Source of the DNA: Enchytraeus crypticus
Lineage: Eukaryota; Annelida; Clitellata; Enchytraeida; Enchytraeidae
Length of the DNA: 64,000 nt
Assembly: GCA_905160935.1 (NCBI GenBank)
Contig: CAJHZI010000753.1
Coordinates: 834,501 to 898,500, forward strand
Reading direction: 5' to 3'
Numbering within the stretch: position 1 is the stretch's first letter; each line of letters begins with the position of its first letter. The notes under the pieces are model-generated. The model searched no databases. It was not told the origin of the DNA and saw only the letters and a list, made by a program, of their open reading frames with translations. Made by a program: the position numbers and the translations under genes. Of the stretch, positions 1-12,769 are shown one piece after another.

Positions 1-238
1 GTAGTCACGGACGTTAAAGCGGAGTCTAAAGGTGTCCGGGGACTCACTAATGAGCGGCTGAAGCAACCTGGCGGAAGTGTCGACACTGGAATCCTGGTCT
101 GCTGATGGGAACGTGATGGGTGGAAGAGAAGAAACATCCGACTCGCCCATCTTACCCTAATCATGTGTACGTATGATACACAACACACAGAATTACTATA
201 CAGTGTATGTGTACATATACACAACATGTATACAACTG

Positions 239-375
239 GCTGGAGCCAGTGGAGATGTCGGTAAGATATTCGACCGCGGATCAGTATATGTAGGGTTCAA
301 ATCCTGGTCTCGCACGTCACTGACATCGCTTTCGAGTGAGGAAACTGACGTTAACATTAGCTTTTTTAATGTAAA
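239..375 (+). repeat. tRNA-derived SINE, family A
   Basis: An A-box-like stretch (gtggagatgtcggtaag) is followed by a B box (gggttcaaatcctgg) and a conserved 3' part (cactgacatcgctttcgag, then gaaactgacgttaac). The same order recurs near 6240, 17720, 30000, 36250, 48990 and 56280. This spacing of RNA polymerase III boxes is typical of tRNA-derived SINEs. Its tail runs close to the 20-bp minisatellite. Confidence 0.75.
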
Positions 376-420
376 GAAAGTGTCAAAGAGTAAAAGAAAC
401 ATACCGATCATTCGTATACA

Positions 421-760
421 TCCAAGACATGATATAGAAATCCAAGACATGACATAGACATCCAAGACATGATATAGAAATCCAAGACATGACATAGACA
501 TCCAAGACATGACATAGACATCTAAGACATGACATAGACATCCAAGACATGACATAGAGATCTAAGACATGACATAGACATCCAATACATGATACAAAAA
601 TCCAAGACATGACACAGAGATCCAAGACATGACACAGAGATCCAAGACATGACATAGACATCAAAGACATGACATAGAGATCTAAGACATGACATAGAGA
701 TCTAAGACATAACATAGTGATCTAAGACATGACATAGACATAAAAGATATGATATTGACA
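421..760. repeat. 20-bp minisatellite, 17 units
   Basis: Seventeen back-to-back 20-bp units of the type tccaagacatgacatagaca, differing mainly at the unit ends (gatatagaaa, gacatagaga, gacacagaga). Degenerate units continue to about 785. The open frames across it on the minus strand (runs of Met-Ser-Cys-Leu) are by-products of the repeat and are not genes. Confidence 0.95.
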
Positions 761-837
761 TCCATGACTTGACTGATTATTAAGAGCGGCGCTGGTCAAG
801 GGGAACTGGTTAAGTGAGGTATGATAACGATATGATA

Positions 838-966
838 ACGCTTGATGATGATGAGATATGATAATGATGATGATGATGATGATGACAATTCTTGATGATG
901 ATGATGAAATTAGATAATGCTTGATGATGATGGTAATGCTTGATGATGATGATGATGATGATGATG
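838..966. repeat. (GAT)n-rich microsatellite
   Basis: Interrupted gatgat runs with gataatgcttgatgatgat spacers. No coding signal. Confidence 0.85.
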
Positions 967-1011
967 CAGTGGAGAAGCACGTGGATGACTTTCAGTGGAC
1001 GGGACAGGGAC

Positions 1012-1160
1012 TGTCTAAGCGAGGACGGGACGGGGACTGGCTAAGCGAGGACGGGACGGGGACTGGTTAAGCGAGGACGGGACGGGGACTGGTTAAGCGA
1101 GGACTGGACGAGGACTGATTAAGCGAGGACTGGACGAGGACTAGTTAAGCGAGGTATACA
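1012..1160. repeat. 26-bp GC-rich minisatellite
   Basis: Five to six units of gaggacgggacggggactgg plus ttaagc. The later units have diverged to gaggactggacgaggact. It is unusually GC-rich for this AT-rich window. Confidence 0.9.
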
Positions 1161-2156
1161 CGATGAATTAACAGGGGACGTGACATTATGTCAGGTGTGA
1201 GGCCTCGAAGTTCTAATCAAATGTAAATTTTAACAGCAAAAAACCTGTATGGTTTGAGAAAAATAGCATAATTTTAAACTCTTGAAATTAGAGATATTGG
1301 GCATTAGATAACAAATTGTATGGCATATAATTGAAACATAACTAATAAAAGGTATTTACACTATAATCATTACTGGAACCCTATTTATTTACATGTAAAT
1401 ATGTGTAGAAATTCTGCTACTCTAGAAATCAGCCTACAGAACTTACTTCATTTAAGAGGCATATACACGTATATTGAATTGATCCTGTACGTGATTTTGA
1501 TAGGCAACGGGCTTTTCAGATTTAATTAAAAGAAAATAAGCATTGCGATAAGGGTATAATTAGGATTTAAAAACAGCTCTGTGGAAATTTAAAGACTGTT
1601 GCTGAAGTCCTGGGATCAATTTGCGATTGAGCTGATCAAAGAGTAAAATCTCGGACACATTCACAGGACTGGTAACGTGGGTAGTTGGCTAAACTACCTA
1701 TATAAGTTAAATATGTGGTGTTAAAAGTGCAGATACTTTCAGATATGTTCATTCACTATAACGTGGATTTTACTTTTTGCACAATTTTTGTTGCCCTATT
1801 AACTTATCATACTGAAGTTGTTTTATAATTTGTGTTATATAGCAACCTGTAGACCTATGATAGATGACTGACTATATGATTGTGGATAATTGGGCAATTA
1901 CAGTACTACCACTCTTAACAGATTCCATAGTTTGTTCTATACACAGCGTCGACGAGAAGATTGCGGCTCATTAATTTTTACAGCAGCATAAATGTTGGCA
2001 TACGAACAAAACTATGAACAGGCTGTCGTTGCAATGGGTATAGGATTAGGATAGAAGTATATGCTTTTTAGCGATATTTGCACTCATGTAGTAGGCCTAT
2101 GCAGCTTCAAACGAACTACTAATCCATTGATGGTTGTTACACAGTAATATTATTAT
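1161..2156. other. gene-free stretch
   Basis: AT-rich sequence with no coding exon I can support. Around 1655-1720 (aggactggtaacgtgggtag, then ggctaaactacc) it resembles the degenerate tail of a SINE also seen near 23050 and 41800. Confidence 0.5.
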
Positions 2157-2728
2157 TGAATTGGATATTATTTTTAATATTGGATATACTTACTATTGGA
2201 TATTATTTTTAATATTGGATATACTTGCTATTGGATATTATTTTTTAATATTGGATATACTTGCTATTGGATATTATTTTTAATATTGGATATACTTGCT
2301 ATTGGATATTATTTTTAATATTGGATATACTTGCTATTGGATATTATTTTTAATATTGGATATACTTGCTATTGGATATTATTTTTAATATTGGATATAC
2401 TTGCTATTGGATATTATTTTTAATATTGGATATACTTGCTATTGGATATTATTTTTAATATTGGATATATTTACTATTGGATATTATTTTTAATATTGGA
2501 TATACTTGCTATTGGATATTATTTTTAATATTGGATATACTTGCTATTGGATATTATTTTTAATATTGGATATACTTGCTATTGGATATTATTTTTAATA
2601 TTGGATATACTTACTATTGGATATTATTTTTAATATTGGATATACTTGCTATTGGATATTATTTTTAATATTGGATATACTTACTATTGGATATTATTTT
2701 TAATATTGGATATACTTACTATTGGATA
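2157..2728. repeat. 35-bp AT-rich minisatellite, about 16 units
   Basis: Near-identical 35-bp units built from two ttggatat half-units joined by tatttttaata and acttgcta. Units differ only by single changes (ttgcta or ttacta) and one extra T, so the array is probably young or homogenised. It has identical adjacent units without spacers, so it is not a CRISPR-type array. Confidence 0.95.
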
Positions 2729-3237
2729 CTATTATGCAAACACACAGCCTACATTTAGTAAACTTATCTTTAATGTTTTATAATATTTCCTGTTTAGAGT
2801 TTATAATTACAAATATCATTACGAATATCTCCATGTTCAACACTAAACCTTGAACAGGAGCTGATACTCAAAGCACATTAAAGTTACTCATGTATCACAG
2901 TATAGTCGATAAGCCAAAGAAAACGTAGGCCTATAGTCAAAGTATAAAAAGCACAATTATTACATTTCATACCCTTGCATAGCTTATACATTTTGTGCAA
3001 CAATCAAACATGTAACAGTCATAAACAAAGAAATTAGTCTACTAATTGCTACAAACTCATTAGTTAATCATTCAATTAGCAGTCACTTGTATAGAGTTAG
3101 ACGGTTTCGTTAATATCTGCTAAAAATTCGATACTTTAACACTCTTTCACTGATAATTCCGATGATCACGCAATCCAGCCTATAGCAAGCTGTTTTACAC
3201 TCCACTGATAAAAGCTATATAAAACTCAACAACCCAC
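2729..3237. other. gene-free stretch (intron or 3' side of the 3.4-kb exon)
   Basis: Unremarkable AT-rich DNA. If the exon at 3238-3453 is real, this stretch is the start of its first intron on the minus strand. Confidence 0.4.
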
Positions 3238-3453
3238 CTTGAAGAAATCTTCCTGCATGCGCAGAACGTCTTTCTCCCAGACCAGACGTCTCTGCTCCAG
3301 CTCATCCGTCATGCACTTCCTCATGTTCTCCACCAGCCTGTTGTCAAATGGGCAGTGATGGGGCCCGCTGTGGTGCCCGGGGTGGGGCCCGGGGTGGTGC
3401 CCGGGTTGGCCTGGATGGGTGGTTGCCACAGTCCTATCCTGACTTGCCGACAT
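3238..3453 (-). CDS. first coding exon of an unidentified protein (possible small heat-shock protein)
   Basis: A 72-codon open exon begins with ATG at 3453. After a short start it has a His/Pro/Gly-rich repeat (HPGQPGHHPGPHPGHHSGPH, about residues 13-32). A charged helical segment follows (RLVENMRKCMTDELEQRR, then LVWEKDVLRMQEDFFK). It ends in AAG followed by GTGGGT, a good splice donor in phase 0. The WEKDV..M..DFF ending recalls the helix before the alpha-crystallin domain of invertebrate two-domain small heat-shock proteins, but this is a weak resemblance. No later exon lies in the window (transcription would run towards position 1 and no alpha-crystallin domain is seen there). The GC-rich codon use differs from the flanks and supports a real exon. 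Confidence 0.5.
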
Positions 3454-3461
3454 GTTGTCTA

Positions 3462-3972
3462 GTGTTAGTATAAATTCTATATCTCTCTCACAGTGGTTGT
3501 TGTTGTTGTTGATAGTGCAGTAGTTCTGTTGTCTAGTGGTAGTGTATATTCTATATCTCTCTCACAGCTGTTGTTGTTGTTAGTGCAGTAGTTCTGCTGT
3601 CTAGTGGTAGTGTAAATTCTATATCTCTCTCTCACAGTTGTTGTTGTTGTTAGTACAGTAGTTCTGTTGTCTAGTGGTAGTGTATATTCTATATCTCTCT
3701 CACAGTTGTTGTTGTTGTTGTTAGTGCAGTAGTTCTGTTGTCTAATGGTAGTATAAATTCTATATCTCTCTCTCTCACAGTTGTTGTTGTTGTTATTGTT
3801 GTTAGTGCAGTAGTTCTGTTGTCTAATGGTAGTATAAATTCTATATCTCTCTCTCTCACAGTTGTTGTTGTTGTTATTGTTGTTAGTGCAGTAGTTCTGT
3901 TGTCTAGTGGTAGTGTAAATTCTATATCTCTCTCACAGTTGTTGTTGTTGTTGTTAGTGCAGTAGTTCTGCT
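3462..3972. repeat. about 65-75-bp minisatellite next to a start codon
   Basis: Seven units, each with tagtggtagtgtaaattcta, a CT run ending in cacag, then (ttg)n and gtgcagtagttctg. Units vary in the lengths of the CT and TTG runs. The array begins about 10 bp upstream of the ATG of the minus-strand exon at 3238-3453, so it would be its 5' UTR or promoter. Confidence 0.92.
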
Positions 3973-5257
3973 AATACCCTCACTGCCCGTGGCGTTACTA
4001 CAGACGTCGAGTGCCTCCCAATAAACGCTCAAACTTTAAGGCACCCGCTGTATCACAAAGTTTGAAATGAATAATTTAAGGAAGGCAGCCTTAATTAATG
4101 ATTTAACAAATAGCAACTCGAATTGCAAGGTTTATATTTACTTCTTTTTGTATCAGTAATGCTGCTGTGCTTCAAATTAAAAAATATCTTTCCGTTATTA
4201 TTGTCTCTAGTACTACAAATTAGGCCGTTTTCTATAGAGATTAAATTTTAAATTTAATCCCTTTAAATTTTAATCGGATTAGTTAAAAGTAAAAATTAGT
4301 TTGCTTCGAATTAATCGATCTGTGCATTACGCGTAGCCTATATTCGTTAACTACAGACGTAATTAAATCTAAACTTACATATAATCTTATTACATATTGA
4401 TCTTAATAATACGTCTGAGCTACAATAAATCTGATATTCCATGGAACCTGGACCTGCACATGTGCATGCACATGACTTATTATATTAAATATTAATATAG
4501 GCTACGTGTAAATGCACTATATAATATTTTAACACTAAAACTCAACTATAAACAGTAAGCTAAAGCCGGAGATCTACACCGAGTCTAACGCATCTATCAT
4601 GTCTAGAAAGTGTATCAGTGGATTTGAACCCCGGATCTACAGATTTCTCACTATTCGCTGCCCGAAACGTAATCCTACTCTGATGTTTGTCTACTATTTA
4701 CATCTAAACTAACTATTAATATTATACCTGCCCTAAAATTGGGTCTTACAGTCTTACTAGTGGACAAACTATTATTATTATACCAACATTTGTAACAATG
4801 AGTCTTAAAATTAAACTATTAGATTAACTATTAATATTATAGCCTACCAACATTATTAACATTAGGTCATGTGGTCTTACTACTAAATCTGTTTGCAGGT
4901 TAACGCCGGAGCAGTGACTACTCAATATTCATTGCCGCAATGTTTACAGGGAAGTTTCTCGTAAGTAGACGGCCTATTTCCACATGCTAACGATAGAATC
5001 CTGCATCAACAGTTGCTGCATTCCGCACTGATAGGTAGGCACAGCCAAGCTTAGTATCAGCCTGAAGCCCAGGCAACAGTCGCTGTCTGCGTCACTCGCT
5101 CACTGTTATTTATGCACTTCCACCACACGTATTTATGAGTGCAAAATAGTGGTTATACATAAGTTCCAATCCCAGAACAATTAATCTGTCACTTGGTATA
5201 TCAAGCTTAGATTTTATTTAGATATTACTTAATAATCGGTTCTAGTGGTCTTTGATT

Positions 5258-5338
5258 TGTATCATCATTTCGTTTGAGTTGTATAATCATTTCGTTTGAG
5301 TTGTATCATCATTTCGTTTGAGTTGTATCATCATTTCG
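5258..5338. repeat. 22-bp tandem repeat
   Basis: About four units of gtatcatcatttcgtttgag plus tt, with one unit carrying gtataatcat. Confidence 0.85.
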
Positions 5339-6239
5339 ATCCTGAATATAATGGTTTGGTTTGTAAACAAGAAAATCGATAAGATTTTCTTCAACATTCG
5401 TGTAATTCATGTGATTATATAAAATTTAATTACATAATTTAATTCGCAGTGAGAAAAGATTGACATTCGAAACCTGTTTTCTGAAACAAATAAATTTTAT
5501 TTTAAACACGATATTATAAGAAGCAAAGTAAGGAAGCAACTAGTATAATACCATTATAAAAGTTTTGACATGATCTAATTACATTAGTTTTTATTATTAT
5601 TACTATTAATTACTATTATGATTATTATTGAGTCTATAATTATTACGTTCTAGCCTATAATTATCCAATTCGAGTCTAGAATTATTAAATTCAAGTCTAA
5701 ATGTTCTTGAATAAGAACACGATAAAGACTGCAAGTCAATCTTATAGGCCCTACGTCAAGATAACACACAACAAGGATCCGAACACGACAAGTTTAATCT
5801 ATTCAAAGAACTGAACAACTACAGGATTAGTGTTAGAATAAGGTCAGCTCAATAAAAGTCAAACAAAACTAAAGTCGACGTTTCAACAGCTAAGTTGAAT
5901 AGTTGAATACCGGCATTAGCACATTCAGGCATTTACTACTACAGGCATTGCATAGTGAACGTACAAGTCATTCATAGTAAGCCTAGGCATGGCGCCAAAT
6001 AATTTGCTATGAAAGCAGCATCAATATCGAAAACGTCGTATGAATGCAATGAATTCAGAAACCAAATACAGCAGCTCAGCTTGAACAAACAATACGTCTG
6101 TTTGATAATATGCTCAAGTTTTTCACAAGGTAATGCACACCAGGTTTAGCAGATAATTACTGATTTACCAGCGTATCAAAAATACTAGCAATGCTTCAGT
6201 TCAACTAGAAAAAAACACCGTTTTACGTTACGATAAGAC

Positions 6240-6425
6240 CTTAGTGGTCCTCAAGATGGCTGAATAGCCGTACAACCGATGTTAACGTCAGTTTCGTCTC
6301 TCGAAAGCGACATCAGTGACGGGAAAGCCCAGTATTTGAACCCATTTGAACCCCGCACGTAGGTACGGGGTTTAAATACTGATCCGCGGTCGGATATCTT
6401 ACCGACAGGTTAGAAGGCTGCTTAA
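6240..6425 (-). repeat. tRNA-derived SINE, family A, with internal inverted duplication
   Basis: On the minus strand: A-box region (ggtaagatatccgaccgcgg), B box (ggtttaaataccccg / gggttcaaatggg), cactgatgtcgctttcgaga and actgacgttaac. The middle is duplicated in inverted form: gtatttgaacccatttgaac and accccgcacgtaggtacggggt can pair. Confidence 0.7.
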
Positions 6426-7961
6426 AACGAAAAAAGTAAAAACGTGAGAGAGAGAAAAGTTTATTTTCCAAAATTAAAAAAAGTAATAACATTAACGAAC
6501 AAGTAACAAAATACGTTAAAAAAGAAGAACGAATATTACCTATTCATAGAAACCAAATACTGCATTAAATTATATCTGAGAGTATTATAGAAAGTTGTCC
6601 TAGTCTCTCACATAAGAAATTAATAAATGCCATTAATTATATAGATTCTGGCAACAACATTTAATTTTATAGAAATTGTCGGAGGTTAATATTATTATTA
6701 TTGTAATCTTTGCAATCCTATCGCCACTTATGAACACATACAGGTTTTCGCTGTTCCATTCTTTAGATATTCAATCTAGAAATGATAAATAAAGCTAACT
6801 GTTAATAATCTACAAACCTACATTCCATTATATCACATACGCTAGAATTTCTAGAAAAGCGCCGAACAAACTTGTAAACATCATCAGTAATAAAGCAGCT
6901 CCGTGTAACCGCTTGGCAAGAGAGGGCAGGACAGATGCCAACAATCATATTAGTCCTAAGTAATAAATACTACCCATACACAGTGATCGATAAAGATATT
7001 ATGCAGCAGTTATCATAGATTTTATGTATTATACATTTAATGCAAACACGAAGGTTTATTAACAGTAAAAAACTACAGATTAAAAGCATAATAACCGATT
7101 ACACAAACCAGACCGAAAATGATACAATAATGTTAAACAAAGTTGATACGCTTACATACACAAAAAGCGGGTTTCATAAAAAGCAACACTTATCAGATGA
7201 AATTTACGCTTAGACTTGAGACAATAAGTTACATTTTTTTCGTCTAGATAATATATTACATAAATCAATCAAAGATCACATTAAATATCAGATAATTGAT
7301 GTTGATCCGATATTGTTAAACGTTTCAAGAAATGAATAAAGAAATAGTAAATGTGATAATTAAATCATAACCTATACCTCAGGACTGTTCCGCTTTTAGA
7401 TCCGTCTGTGCTACTAAATAAAAGAAGCATACCCGTAATATACTTAAATATACGTACAAATACATGTGTCAATTTCATTTATATAGATTTCAAAATGTAT
7501 ATACAGTATGTAGGCCTGTATAATAGCCACATTATGTATGCATGCAGACATGATACAATAAAACCGTATTCGATTATTTGTAAGCAGTATGCGCCATCGA
7601 ACAGAAACTTAGAAGCCAATTGCACGTGTAATTGACATGACAAAATAATCATAAGAAACTATCCACATTTTACTCTTTAGACAATCAAGCTAGAAGTGAT
7701 TAGTAAAGCTAACTATTAATAATAAAATCTATGATTCAAAGATAACGATAGTGAAAATTAATGTTAACAATTAATGATGTTAAATTAATGTTAAGTAAAT
7801 AACGTTAACGTCAGTTTCCTCATTCTAAAACGATATTTATATATAAGCAATATATAAAGCGATAACACTGATATGTTACTGATATTCCAAGGTATTATCG
7901 TCTGACAATACAGTTACAGACACTGGTTACAGAGTTACTGTAATATCTTTGCATTCTTACC

Positions 7962-8022
7962 TCTCTCTTAATGCACTGCTTGCTGGCAGGTTCATGGTAT
8001 ATAATGCCACCACTCATCACCC
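7962..8022 (-). mobile_element. LINE (RTE-like) 3'-end fragment
   Basis: Reverse complement of the LINE 3' terminus found repeatedly in this window (taccatg(a/g)acctgccag, then cagtgcattaagagaga). It lies head-to-head with the plus-strand copy that starts about 40 bp further on. Confidence 0.75.
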
Positions 8023-8061
8023 TTAGACCCACCTCGTCATAAGTAGAATCCCTCAAGAATA

Positions 8062-8212
8062 ATGGTATATCAAAAGGAATGTTAGACGATTTAAAGCTCC
8101 ACTCGTATGTGGACTCGAAGAGGAAAAAGGAAGATAGAGATGAGCGGAGGTGTTACACCATGGACCTGCCAGTAGACAGTGCACTAAGAGAGACAAATGA
8201 AAGAAAAACTTT
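8062..8212 (+). mobile_element. LINE (RTE-like) 3'-end fragment
   Basis: Encodes the decayed end of the LINE protein (GMLDDLKLHSYVDSKRK, then KEDRDERRCYTMDLPVDSALRE). The same ending is seen at 29325, 43355 and 63665. Too short to be a gene. Confidence 0.85.
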
Positions 8213-8336
8213 TTCACTTAAGTTACTGTGTGCTGATGTTCCCGATTCACAGATTCTCTTCGAGACTACTTGACACATTCGAGCGACCATTACAACAATT
8301 ATGGAAGCTGTAAACATTTTGCAGCTTATTACAAAA

Positions 8337-8425
8337 TATCAAATAATAACAATAACAACAATTGGAGTGCTACAGTCATCAATGACAACATCGAGCACTA
8401 TTGAAATGAAATGCAAATGGAAGAC
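8337..8425 (-). repeat. interspersed repeat family B fragment
   Basis: Contains agtgctacagtcatcaatga followed by caacatcgagcactattga, the conserved end of a family found at least eight times in the window, adjoined by an (AAC/AAT) tail. It lies just beyond the NR-A stop codon and may be part of its 3' UTR. Confidence 0.75.
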
Positions 8426-8448
8426 TTTGAGACATTTGTCATCTATCT

Positions 8449-8708
8449 TTAGAAAATGTTGGGCTTACATTGCAACACCTCGTTCAATAAAGGCGGAAAA
8501 TTAACAATGCCCCACCAAATGCTAGTCATCTGCTCCTCACCTTTGAAATATTCCTCTCTTAAAGTTCTCATTTGAATTAAGCAGTTAACCAAACGGGCAA
8601 ATCGCAATTTTTCATTGCAACCCGATATGTGGAGAATATAAAATAAACACTCCAGCAAAAGGATTTGACTTCTCTCCACAATATCTCGACTCTGATTACC
8701 AACGCAAT
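8449..8708 (-). CDS. NR-A exon 6: C-terminal LBD with AF-2
   Basis: 260 nt ending in TAA at 8449-8451. Codes RSQILLLECLFYILH, then RFARLVNCLIQMRTLRE (helices 10-11 type) and the final FPPLLNEVLQ. LLNEVL fits the AF-2 core pattern of two hydrophobics, any residue, Glu, two hydrophobics, so coactivator binding is plausible. Confidence 0.92.
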
Positions 8709-11700
8709 CTGAAATATGAAAACATACAAATTTATCACATGAAAACGAATCCATAGTAATTTATGCGTGTCAAATACATGTATAATTATGCTTAGTATAA
8801 TCTTAAAATCTAGACATCATTTCTGCTGAACCCTGATTATAGGTATGGCCCGTATGGGTAAGGCATGTAGCTTTAAGCTTGGGGAAAATTGGCTTCTGAG
8901 CATAGTTTCTCAGCGTTTTACTCAGTTCCACACAGTCGCCTCGATCGACACAGATTTTACGACCAATTTATTCTTATAGCGGACCCAGACACAACAAGGG
9001 TGACAAAATAGAGCTTTAAATTCCAAACACATGTTCGTTCTATCACATCAAATGTAGGCCATGGGAATTCAGGCTTTTTAATCCTCTGCTGCCACAGAGC
9101 TACGAGAACACCACCGTACACTGGTTTTGATGGAGTTTTGATCGACAGATTGATGACTAATAGAAAGCTAATTAATTGACTGGAGCTAGGATGACTGTTA
9201 TCAGATCTAGAAGAGGTCAACAGATCTAGACACTTAGAAACATCAAGCATACGTGAGAGTGTTAGGCAATACGTCTAGAATCAAACTCTGTTAATTTAAC
9301 TTTAATTTCAGCTTTAATATCATCGCTAATCATCATCATCATCATCGTCGTCATCATCTTCCCTTAAATTCAGTTTAGCTAGGGTCGGGATACGAATAGA
9401 CCTTCTCCAGTCCTCCCTGTCCCACACCATATCATCAGTCAATCTCCTATTTTTCGTGTCCTTCTTAATCTCCGCATCCCACGTCAGCAGTGGTCTACCT
9501 CTCTCTAGCTTAACATCAGCACTTCCCTCCTAACTCTCTTTAAAACTAAAATTAAATCTAACTTTAAATATTTATCAATTTATTTAAACTTAATTTCAAC
9601 TTAGGATTAAAAATTCATGCCAAGCATTGTAAACTGATGGCAGTAAAAGTTTCAAATACCAACCCGGACACATGATGCCCAACGCACAAACAATGACTGT
9701 CTCCTCCATTGACATGTTTAGCTTCTTGATTCTGTGCTGAAAGTTAAAAGAAGATTCGACAATGGCTGAGTCAGACAGCTTCAGCAGTTCGCTAACGTGA
9801 ATGATCTTGCCGTCACGGAACGTAATGAGTTTGTCCTGAGCATTGAACCAACGATGTCCGCCAATGATGAAGTAATCCAGACGTGAAGCTAAAAGTGTAG
9901 ATAACGTTGATCAAAATACTTCAAATGAGTTACACTATGGCACTTACGTGATCGATACACTATTAAGGGATTATCCAAGACGATATCTAATACTTTTAGT
10001 ACAATATGCTTAAATTTATGTTTGGCTATAATCGATGGTTTGATTATTAAGTCACCTGTTTACTAGGACAGACCTGAGGATTTACTCAGTGACTTTAAGC
10101 AATACAGAAGATACGTGCTTATAAGTGGAGCGTATTGTATATGTGATTACACATATGCATTGTATTAATTCTGTGATTTAATTCACACATCTCAAACTCA
10201 GAGGTACTATAGGTGCAGTAAATTGGTTCTATATTTTTTGCAGGATGAATATTTTACTATCTATTTCTCACTAGAATGTCACTACAATAAGCAACTATAA
10301 AGAATAACTGTCATGCGATGTGTTTCAGACGTTGACAAGTGGAAAACAGCATACTGCACCTTTCATAGAAGGCAACTAAGCAGAGGATGATTACTTAAGG
10401 CAATATCTGGGAACTAATAGAGGAGTCAAAGGTTTTCTACTTTAAGGTTGCATAACGGTATATAGAGATTGTTAAGCAAGAAACATGATGGTTAATTAAA
10501 AGCTCTTTAGTGAACTTGCTTTAAACTAGATTATAAATAGGAAATAGAGAGTGATTGAGAGAGAAACAGAGAGAGACATGAAGAGGAAAACGACAGAGAG
10601 GTATAAATGGAGGTGTTATATATCATGGACCTGCCATCAGACAGTGCTAGTGAACTTGCTTTAAACTAGACTATAAATAGAAATATGCTCATTGAGCCAG
10701 CAAATCCATAGACCACCACAGAGAATACACACTGCGTCATACCTTTTACCAGATCAATTTGCTCCGCAACAGAGATGTCAGAAAATCCAGGAATGGCTTT
10801 TGAGAAGGAAATTTGCTGTCGTATTGCGTGCTCTAAGTTAGGTAGAAATGTCGCTTCCAGCAGTTCCCGGCGCCCATCTATGTCAATCCCCGTCGCCGTA
10901 TAGAACTTGACATATTCCTCAACCGACACAGGCTTCAATGATCCAAATATCTGCTGTTTGAGATTTACCATTTCCTTCGAAACAGAATTTACATGAATAT
11001 GTGTTGAGTTCAAATTGAAATTGTCAATATTAAAATATTCCAGCCTTACCTATGTCTAAAGTCCAGTATAGGTGACATCTACTAAGTAAATAGACTTAAT
11101 CAGTAAAAATAATGATAAATATAGTTATATTTGTGAAACAAATCTACAAACATTTTGTGTGAATCGATATGTGATGGGGGGACGTCCCTGACATCATCCT
11201 TGTATGAGGAATCGGACGTTAAACCTTTATTATTATTATTATTATATCTTGGCCTGCTAAAAGAGAGGTGTATGCAGACTTATAAGCACCCTTTTTCAAC
11301 TCAAGTTTAAAACTACTCTCATATTTCATGCATGTAATTGAAGAATATATTTCTTTAATTCAAATACACAAAATAAATCTTCCTTTCTATGTCCTGGCCA
11401 GTATTGAACAGAGCAAAAGTATAAAGCATTAGTTGTAAGAAGCTGCTAAGAATGAGCCGAGGACAACAATGGCAAATCACTTCAAAGGCATATAGAATAG
11501 AATATATTATATTCTAAAAAAGGCATATAGTATAGAAGCCAAAGCAAACATTAGGAGTGGGTGGTCTTATCATGCTAGCAAATTGGAAGATGCATCTTCA
11601 GCGAGTCTAATGTAGACTGCGAGTGGAAATATGTTTTTGTTTATGTTTTTACGATATTTCACTCTGGTCCAAGTTTAAAGTGTCTTCTTCAAGTAAATTT

Positions 11701-12635
11701 AACTTCATGTTATAATAGATGTGCCAAACGGTTCTTGGGTTTCAAAAGGCAGGATAGTTTATCTAAAATGTTGCAGTTATGTAACACTCCTAGTTTTGAT
11801 ACGATTATATGTAACTCTAAATGTGTGTATAATCAGTGTGTTAGTAAGTGTGAAAGTGCACTAATTAATTGTTTTAGGTTGTGATTTTTCAATTTTAGAT
11901 CTATAATATCTGATTTTACAAGTGTTTACCTGATTTTATGGGTGTGCTATGTGTCTTGTGTGCTTTTTGTGTGGGCCTTGCTGCCTGATTTCTAATTATA
12001 AATAAGAATATCTACCTTAAACCTGAGATTTGCTCAAGCACTAGGAAGAGAAAAAGGAGAGTGAATGAGCGACTCATTACTCACCAGACATTCATTTTCC
12101 TTTTCCTTCAACTCTACATTCAGCGAGAACAAATCGGCATAAATCTCCTTGTGAACATCGCACAGTTTCTTAATGACCTCCGCATATCTTTCTATTTTAG
12201 ATGCGTCATACAGCAAGTCATAACTGACTGAAATGTTAGAATGTTCTTCAGAAGAATCGCTATACATCACATCATCATCATCTTCAAAGTAGTCATTAGA
12301 AGCTGTTAAGATTGACGATTCATCAATATTCAAGATATCTCCCTCCACGGAACTAGCTGTTTTATTATCTGAGACTGAAGTTGTGTCTGAATTAATTCCA
12401 CCATCTAAAACACTGTCTCTCACAACTGAACTACTATTTAATAAAAGTAAAGCACCAGAATTATATTCATTGCCAACTGAATTTTGAATTGAATCATTTA
12501 CATCCGGTAAATAAGAGGCAGATTTATTTTCAGCTTCCTTCAGTTCTTTAATTTCCTGTATATTTGATGCTTTCAATTCATGTGAATAGCGTCCAGTTTT
12601 AATGGCTGCAATACAGAAGATATATTTTAGACAAT

Positions 12636-12677
<42 letters not shown>

Positions 12678-12690
12678 ATTGTTATATATG

Positions 12691-12728
<38 letters not shown>

Positions 12729-12735
12729 TATATAT

Positions 12736-12769
<34 letters not shown>

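Larger units (their letters stand above)
3973..7960. other. gene-free intergenic stretch
   Basis: About 4 kb of AT-rich DNA with no convincing exon. It holds a 22-bp repeat (about four units of gtatcatcatttcgtttgag) at 5258-5338. A SINE-like scrap lies near 4615-4655 (gatttgaaccccggatctac), and a family A SINE at 6240-6425. Frames of 60-75 codons here have no recognisable motif. Confidence 0.6.

Noticed and set aside
196..715. Minus-strand open frames of 110-119 codons rich in Met-Ser-Cys-Leu
   Set aside because: They read through the 20-bp minisatellite; the periodic protein is a by-product of the DNA repeat.
2157..2728. Regular array that could suggest a CRISPR
   Set aside because: Adjacent identical 35-bp units without unique spacers, in a eukaryotic genome.
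8957..9250. 97-codon minus-strand frame in NR-A intron 5
   Set aside because: Does not match the LBD of the paralogues and would break the shared exon structure.
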